DNA of 7,997 nucleotides, from assembly GCA_011051075.1 (NCBI GenBank), contig DREN01000334.1, positions 1 through 7,997 on the forward strand, in the 5' to 3' direction. The stretch is from Deltaproteobacteria bacterium (GTDB taxonomy: Bacteria > Desulfobacterota > DSM-4660 > Desulfatiglandales > Desulfatiglandaceae). This document shows, piece after piece, positions 5,568 through 7,997 of this stretch (its first letter is position 1; every line of letters begins with the position of its first letter). Below the pieces are notes generated by a model that saw only the letters and a program-made list of their open reading frames with translations, had not been told where the DNA came from and made no database searches. A program made the position numbers and the translations under genes.

Positions 5568-6740
5568 ATGGATAACAGGGTTTATGCGGTCAGATGTTCC
5601 GATTACGGGCAGTCCGAAGAACGGCTTGTGGAGCTTGTGGAGATGATGGGCGGTATGGGGGCCTTTGTCCGGGAGGGGGAGACTATCGCCCTCAAGGCCA
5701 ACCTGCTCCGTGCCGGGGCCCCTGAGGAGGCGGTGTCAACCCATCCGGCCGTGGTATCGGCCGTGGCCCGGATGGTGAAAAAGCAGGGCGCTGAACCGGT
5801 TATTGTGGACAGCCCCGGGGCCGGGTTTAGATTTACCAGGAAGGTCCTTACCAGGATCTACCAGGCCTGCGGCATGTCTGAGGCCGCGGATGAATCAGGC
5901 GCCGGACTCAACTTTGACACCACTTTTGAGGTCGTTTTCTTTCCCGAGGGAAAACTGATCAAGCGCTTTGAGATCATCACGCCCATCCTCAAGTCAGACG
6001 GGGTACTGAACCTCTGCAAGCTCAAGTCCCACACATTCACCGCCATGACCGGGGCGGTGAAAAATCACTTCGGGGTGATCCCCGGACTGGCCAAACCGGG
6101 CTATCATGCCAAGCTGATGGATACCAGCCGATTCGCCAACATGCTCCTCGATCTCATGGGTATCGTCTCATCGCGCCTTTCCATCATGGACGCGGTGCTG
6201 GCCATGGAGGGAGACGGCCCCAGCGGGGGCGACCCCAGGGAGGTGGGTCTCTTCCTTGGGGCCACCAACCCCCTTGCCCTGGACGTGGTCGCAGGCGAGA
6301 TAATAGGCCTGCCAAGGGAAATGAACCCCGTCCTGATGGAGGCGGAAAAGCGCGGGATGACACCCACCCGCATGAACCAGGTGGAGCTCCTGGGGTCGGA
6401 TATCTCGGGGCTCAGGTGCCCTGACTTCAGGCTCCCCGGCACCCTCTGTCAGGGCACAGGTTTTTCCGATCATCTCACCTGGTGGCAGAGGCCTTTGCAG
6501 CCGCTTTTCAAAGACAGCTTGACCCAAAAGCCCCGCATATCCAGAAAAAAGTGCACTGCCTGCGGTGCCTGCCTCCAGGCCTGTCCAATGAAGGCCATCT
6601 CCATGGCGAAATATAGGGGAAAGACCCACGCCCTGATAGACGAGGAGAAATGCATCCGCTGCTACTGCTGTCATGAGATGTGCTCGGATGACGCCGTGAT
6701 ACTGAGACGTTCCCTCCTCTACCGCTTTGCCAACAGGTAG
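5568..6740 (+). CDS. DUF362 domain protein with C-terminal 2[4Fe-4S] ferredoxin domain
   Basis: A 390-residue protein. Residues about 1-300 match the DUF362 family: an early ETIALKANLL segment, the VSTHPAVVSAVARMVKKQGA helix, the strand PVIVDSPGAG (77-86) and the hallmark LCKLKSHTFTAMTGAVKNHF (149-168) followed by GVIPG. Residues 322-380 are a bacterial-type ferredoxin with two complete cluster motifs: Cys329/332/335/339 (CTACGACLQACP) and Cys362/365/368/372 (CIRCYCCHEMC). One further Cys (367) sits inside the second motif. The protein is therefore expected to hold two 4Fe-4S clusters and transfer electrons in the cytoplasm; the catalytic role of DUF362 is not established. It is the second gene of a unit with the MEMO protein 50 bases upstream, suggesting that the two act together, perhaps with this protein supplying electrons to the MEMO metal site. 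That functional link is inference. Confidence 0.93.
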   Translation: MDNRVYAVRCSDYGQSEERLVELVEMMGGMGAFVREGETIALKANLLRAGAPEEAVSTHPAVVSAVARMVKKQGAEPVIVDSPGAGFRFTRKVLTRIYQACGMSEAADESGAGLNFDTTFEVVFFPEGKLIKRFEIITPILKSDGVLNLCKLKSHTFTAMTGAVKNHFGVIPGLAKPGYHAKLMDTSRFANMLLDLMGIVSSRLSIMDAVLAMEGDGPSGGDPREVGLFLGATNPLALDVVAGEIIGLPREMNPVLMEAEKRGMTPTRMNQVELLGSDISGLRCPDFRLPGTLCQGTGFSDHLTWWQRPLQPLFKDSLTQKPRISRKKCTACGACLQACPMKAISMAKYRGKTHALIDEEKCIRCYCCHEMCSDDAVILRRSLLYRFANR

Positions 6741-6797
6741 AAGACCTGCCGAGCAAAAAGCCGTTCCCAAACATGACGACCCCCATGGAATTAGGAC

Positions 6798-6822
6798 AGG
6801 CTCAGCCTCTTATCTTTTCTTA
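6798..6822 (+). terminator. Weak candidate terminator after the MEMO/DUF362 unit
   Basis: AGGC (6798-6801), loop TCA, GCCT (6805-6808) is followed by a T-rich stretch (6809-6821). The stem is only 4 bp, but it lies 57 bases after the DUF362 stop and just before the end of the convergent minus-strand gene, where a terminator is expected. Confidence 0.3.
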
Positions 6823-7131
6823 TGCTCCAACCGCTGCCAGGGCCTGTTTGATCGACTCGATGGCCTGCTCAGTGGAAATCAGGGGTACAATCTCCCACTG
6901 CAAGAAGGGCCAGAATGGGAGTTGAGATAAAATACGCATGAGCTCCTCGTTAGAATCTACATCCCAGATAATGGAGCCTCCCTGTCTTCCTGCATATCCA
7001 ACGTGCAACACGACCTTTCCCTGTTCCTTGTAATTCAGGATACTCTCCATACTCTCAAGTACATTTTCCAGCCATTCTTTTGGGGGGAGAGGATACCCCG
7101 CCTTCAGCTCGGAGTTGGTCAAGTACAGCAT
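6820..7131 (-). CDS. Small muconolactone-isomerase-like (ferredoxin-like fold) protein
   Basis: A 103-residue protein read on the minus strand. The start is well supported: GGAGGG (7139-7144 on the plus strand as CCCTCC) is 7 bases before the ATG. The layout resembles the muconolactone delta-isomerase-like family of the dimeric alpha-beta barrel clan: a first strand MLYLTNSEL, a helix around PPKEWLENVLESMESILNYK, then GKVVLHVGYAGRQGGSIIWD, DVDSNEELMRILSQLPFWPF and a final strand LQWEIVPLIS. The GGSIIWDVDSNEEL and LPFWP...WE.VPL segments are typical. Family members act in aromatic-ring lactone isomerisation or are small oligomers of unknown role, so enzyme activity is not assumed. It is convergent with the DUF362 gene, 79 bases away. 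Its 5' leader is long and structured (7132 to about 7580), suggesting its own promoter and possible RNA-level control. Confidence 0.7.
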   Translation of the reverse strand: MLYLTNSELKAGYPLPPKEWLENVLESMESILNYKEQGKVVLHVGYAGRQGGSIIWDVDSNEELMRILSQLPFWPFLQWEIVPLISTEQAIESIKQALAAVGA

Positions 7132-7357
7132 ATTTATTCCCTCCTTCTCCTTTTGTTATTCGGATTTGTTTCAGGATACCGAAATCCCGGGTTGTGGTAC
7201 TTCCTTATCCTGATCTGACTGGCATTTATCAGACAGGATCTTCAGTCCAGTTCCCTGAAAAAGCGTCGGTTGAATGAGATGGGCAGAAAAGTTTGGACCC
7301 GCTGTTTTCTTGTTATTGTTCCGCAATGGATTCAGCTTTTCTGAAAAAGAGCTTGAA

Positions 7358-7388
7358 CTCCCAACAGGAAAGCTATACCCGCTGGGAG
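7358..7388. repeat. Imperfect inverted repeat, second hairpin of the leader
   Basis: CTCCCA (7358-7363) and TGGGAG (7383-7388) are perfect, extended inward by C/G and GG/CC pairs with two mismatches, leaving a 9-base loop (7369-7377). On the minus strand, TTTTT follows about 8 bases beyond the stem. The loop contains the stop codon of the small ORF at 7373-7420. Confidence 0.45.
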
Positions 7389-7420
7389 TAAGACATGCAC
7401 ATTTTGAGGTTTTTTTTCAT
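7373..7420 (-). CDS. Possible 15-residue leader peptide
   Basis: On the minus strand, GGAGG (7427-7431) stands 6 bases before an ATG (7418-7420), followed by MKKNLKMCMSYSQRV and TAG (7373-7375). The ribosome site is as good as any in the window, yet the ORF is tiny. It lies about 240 bases upstream of the small gene at 6820-7131 on the same strand, in a leader with two hairpins. It could be a regulatory leader peptide or the stub of a disrupted gene. The sequence has no run of one amino acid that would point to classical amino-acid attenuation. Confidence 0.3.
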   Translation of the reverse strand: MKKNLKMCMSYSQRV

Positions 7421-7430
7421 GAGGAACCTC
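7406..7430. repeat. Perfect 6-bp inverted repeat over a minus-strand start codon
   Basis: GAGGTT (7406-7411) and AACCTC (7425-7430) flank 13 bases. In minus-strand RNA the stem would cover most of the ribosome site (7427-7431) and place the ATG (7418-7420) in the loop, so it could limit initiation of the 15-codon ORF. Confidence 0.4.
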
Positions 7431-7573
7431 CTTTTATCTAAGAAGTGGCCAAGGTCTTTCCTGAAGCGCACCTGATTAGAAAACCGGGACATGGTTTCTC
7501 CCAGGCCGGTGGGAGGAAAAAGTATCATCGTTCGGATCCAGGAATATCTATCGTAACTCGCGCCTCATGACGC

Positions 7574-7613
7574 ATTATAAATTCGTGATAAACCTCATCC
7601 AGTAGATTGTCAA
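7574..7613 (-). promoter_or_regulatory. Sigma-70-like promoter candidate on the minus strand
   Basis: TTGACA (7608-7613, minus) is a perfect -35 box, followed after 17 bases by TATCAC (7585-7590). A perfect TATAAT occurs a little further on (7574-7579) but is too far from TTGACA and lacks its own -35. It starts 24 bases past the decarboxylase stop and would drive the long leader of the gene at 6820-7131. Confidence 0.35.
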
Positions 7614-7636
7614 GAGCGGAAACAGATTCAGACTGT

Positions 7637-7997
7637 CTATTCAAGCTGCCCTGCTGCCTCCTGAATTCCCTGCCAGGCCTGATACACATGACGCCCTTCC
7701 GTATGGGTCTGGCCCACGCAGAACCGCAGAACGTACTGATCGCTCAGGGTTGTGTGGGTCAGGTACATCTTTCCACTTTTATTGAGGCGGTCCAGGAGCC
7801 GGCGGTTAAACTCGTCCCCGCTCAAATGCCGGAAACAGACCAGATTCAGGGGCACGGGCGCGGCAAGCTCGAAATCGTCCGATTTTTCGACCCACCGTGC
7901 AAACTCCTGGGCCATTTCAATGTGGCGTCTTATGTGGTAGCGCAGTCCTTCAACCCCGTAATGGCGGATAACGAACCAGAGTTTCAGCGATCGGAAC
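7637..7997 (-). CDS. Group II PLP-dependent decarboxylase, aromatic-L-amino-acid decarboxylase-like (C-terminal fragment)
   Basis: The minus-strand frame is open to the right edge and ends at TAG (7637-7639), showing the last 119 residues of a protein usually near 470-500. It begins SLKLWFVIRHYGVEGLRYHI, a signature of aromatic-L-amino-acid, tyrosine or tryptophan decarboxylases after the PLP lysine region. It continues with the small-domain strand APVPLNLVCFRH and the C-terminal LTHTTLSDQYVLRFCVGQTH. The PLP-binding lysine lies beyond the window. The family removes the alpha-carboxyl group from amino acids to make amines; which substrate (Phe, Tyr, Trp, Dopa or a non-aromatic) cannot be told from this part. 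Whether it is co-transcribed with the small gene 505 bases downstream is unclear, because a promoter candidate lies between them. Confidence 0.9.
   Translation of the reverse strand, partial: FRSLKLWFVIRHYGVEGLRYHIRRHIEMAQEFARWVEKSDDFELAAPVPLNLVCFRHLSGDEFNRRLLDRLNKSGKMYLTHTTLSDQYVLRFCVGQTHTEGRHVYQAWQGIQEAAGQLE

Larger units (their letters stand above)
7132..7636. other. Gap of about 500 bases: structured leader of the minus-strand small gene
   Basis: No conventional gene is seen. The stretch contains a minus-strand promoter candidate (7574-7613), two consecutive inverted repeats (7406-7430 and 7358-7388), and a minus-strand 15-codon ORF with a near-ideal ribosome site (7373-7420). There are also short coding-like frames: a 42-codon open frame on the plus strand (7442-7567) and a frame on the minus strand immediately after the decarboxylase gene that includes VSALDNLLDEVYHEFIMRHE. 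Neither has a convincing start, so they may be eroded gene remnants. Confidence 0.55.

Noticed and set aside
6168..6770. 200-codon open frame on the minus strand
   Set aside because: It is antisense to the DUF362-ferredoxin gene, whose motifs are unambiguous; long antisense frames are expected in GC-rich coding DNA.
1..7997. Insertion sequence, prophage, CRISPR array or toxin-antitoxin pair
   Set aside because: I saw no transposase, integrase, terminal repeats, regularly spaced repeats or paired small genes with good starts.

Overview
The window looks like chromosomal DNA of an anaerobic, probably Desulfobacterota (deltaproteobacterial) organism. That is inferred from the gene families: a radical SAM enzyme of the glycyl-radical-activase type, a cyclase/TolB-like/TPR fusion protein, a MEMO-family protein next to a DUF362-ferredoxin protein, and a group II PLP decarboxylase. 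I see no rRNA, tRNA, CRISPR array, insertion sequence or phage gene.

Layout. Bases 1-1174 hold the 3' end of a radical SAM gene and a complete FMN split-barrel (PPOX-type) gene, probably one transcription unit. Bases 1175-1622 are a gap rich in inverted repeats, leading into a 626-residue class III nucleotide cyclase with a membrane anchor, a TolB/FlgO-like domain and TPR repeats (1623-3503). Bases 3504-4266 are AT-rich; they contain a reverse-strand fragment that looks like the end of a decayed gene, an orphan Shine-Dalgarno site, and a possible 21-codon ORF overlapping the next start codon. Bases 4267-6740 are a compact two-gene unit: a MEMO-family protein with an extra N-terminal winged-helix-like (PqqD-like) domain, then a DUF362 protein ending in a 2[4Fe-4S] ferredoxin domain. 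From 6820 onward genes lie on the minus strand: a small muconolactone-isomerase-like protein (6820-7131), a long leader with stacked hairpins, a 15-codon ORF and a promoter candidate (7132-7636), and the C-terminal part of an aromatic-L-amino-acid decarboxylase-like enzyme running off the right edge.

How the genes relate. The plus-strand genes form three separate units and are not obviously one pathway. The MEMO/DUF362 pair is the best candidate for a functional module: a non-haem metal-site fold beside an iron-sulfur protein, without the AMMECR1 partner that often accompanies MEMO in bacteria. The cyclase carries an apparent charge swap at the two positions that normally recognise the purine base. 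I did not find a clearly new system. The most checkable leads are that swap, the attenuator-like leader before the 6820-7131 gene, and the MEMO/DUF362 pairing.
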